A DNA stretch of 64,000 bases from an uncultured Porphyromonadaceae bacterium (GTDB lineage Bacteria > Bacteroidota > Bacteroidia > Bacteroidales > Muribaculaceae): NCBI GenBank assembly GCA_900541555.1, contig UQKE01000006.1, positions 1-64,000 on the forward strand. The letters run 5' to 3'. Every line of letters begins with the position of its first letter. Position 1 is the stretch's first letter. Under the pieces are notes generated by a model. That model worked only from the letters and a program-made list of their open reading frames with translations, made no database searches and was not told the origin of the DNA. This document shows positions 63,543-64,000 of the stretch, one piece after another. A program made the position numbers and the translations under genes.

Positions 63543-64000
63543 ATGCCAACTGCGAAACTCTATATAAAAAATCATGCCAATGCCATCCTTTTGCGCGTGC
63601 TGCAATGGAGAGAGGATCATATAAAAGAGAAACAATTCCTCCTCATTTTAGCTTTTGTAATTGGCATTTTGTCGGGGTTTGCAGCCTTGTTGCTCAAATT
63701 TCTCATTGCGGCCATTGCATCCATGCTCACCGAGCATCTGAATATGACAGGGGCCAACTATTGGTTTCTCATCTATCCCGTTGTCGGGATTTTAATTGCG
63801 GGGCTTTACGTGCGCTTTGTTGTCAAAGACAACATTTCCCACGGTGTGACGAGAGTGCTTTATGCCATATCGCAAAACAAAAGCCGGTTGAAATTCCACA
63901 ACACATACACCTCTGTGGTCGCCAGTTCCATAACAATCGGATTTGGAGGCTCTGTCGGAGCAGAAGGTCCCATCGTCAACACGGGGGCTGCCATTGGCTC
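63543..64000 (+). CDS. ClC-family chloride channel/transporter, cut by the window end
   Basis: The first 152 codons are present from the ATG at 63543, 4 bases after the previous stop. Hydrophobic helices at ~33-60 and ~75-92 are followed by GGSVGAEGP (~137-145), the ClC selectivity-filter motif. Family members are 430-600 residues. Ion and coupling type are not readable here. The frame is open at the right edge, so it is partial because of the window, not broken. Confidence 0.88.
   Translation, partial: MPTAKLYIKNHANAILLRVLQWREDHIKEKQFLLILAFVIGILSGFAALLLKFLIAAIASMLTEHLNMTGANYWFLIYPVVGILIAGLYVRFVVKDNISHGVTRVLYAISQNKSRLKFHNTYTSVVASSITIGFGGSVGAEGPIVNTGAAIG

Overview
The window looks like a chromosomal segment of a gut-type member of the Bacteroidota, order Bacteroidales. 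The pointers are TAnnTTTG (-7) and TTG (-33) promoters, two secreted proteins with type IX (Por) C-terminal sorting tails, an aerotolerance (moxR/bat) operon, a ribosomal protein S16 with a long charged tail, and a short serA beside serC. The family (perhaps Muribaculaceae-like) is a guess. I see no rRNA, tRNA, CRISPR array or intact insertion sequence.

Left edge, 1-2640: a mosaic scar. It holds a tyrosine-recombinase tail, a short tail that may come from a type III restriction subunit, a G+C-rich block (cytidylate-kinase-like gene plus lrgA and lrgB), and a truncated DUF3945-like gene of the kind carried on Bacteroidales conjugative elements. It ends at a strong terminator, after which base composition becomes that of the rest of the window.

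2.6-19.9 kb, mostly + strand: an OmpA-family protein, an MFS transporter, serC-serA, a SurA-like isomerase / OstA-like protein / mutL operon, three small membrane or PH-like genes, then a TPR/beta-propeller protein, a PHP phosphatase, metA and a U32 peptidase-family gene. 19.9-28.6 kb, mostly - strand: an Nramp transporter, yraN (+), a DUF1015 gene, fur-purA with overlapping ends, and gyrA followed by a TPR protein. 28.8-36 kb, + strand: a Clp ATPase without its N-domain, htpG, an intracellular GH13 enzyme and prs.

36-43.6 kb: a secreted-protein island. It holds a WD40-like protein, a 1280-residue amidase with a propeller region and a type IX tail, a half-size paralogue of that protein's C-terminal part, and a DUF3332 lipoprotein. 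Three tandem 76-bp promoter-bearing repeats follow, and they lead into udk-lptB-sppA-lpxK-pnp-thiL. 50.3-59.2 kb: an orphan pRiA4b ORF-3-like gene, then the complete moxR-DUF58-batA-batE operon on the - strand. 59.3-64 kb: a membrane-anchored HU-like protein with an HU partner, rpsP divergent from a TsaC/Sua5 gene, a polyprenyl glycosylphosphotransferase, and the start of a ClC channel cut by the window end.

The most unusual items are the triple promoter repeat before udk, the Clp ATPase lacking its N-domain, the HU-TM-LysM-like fusion, the propeller duplication in the type IX island, a 19-bp perfect hairpin at 14.77 kb, and the scar at the left edge. Nothing here proves a wholly new system.
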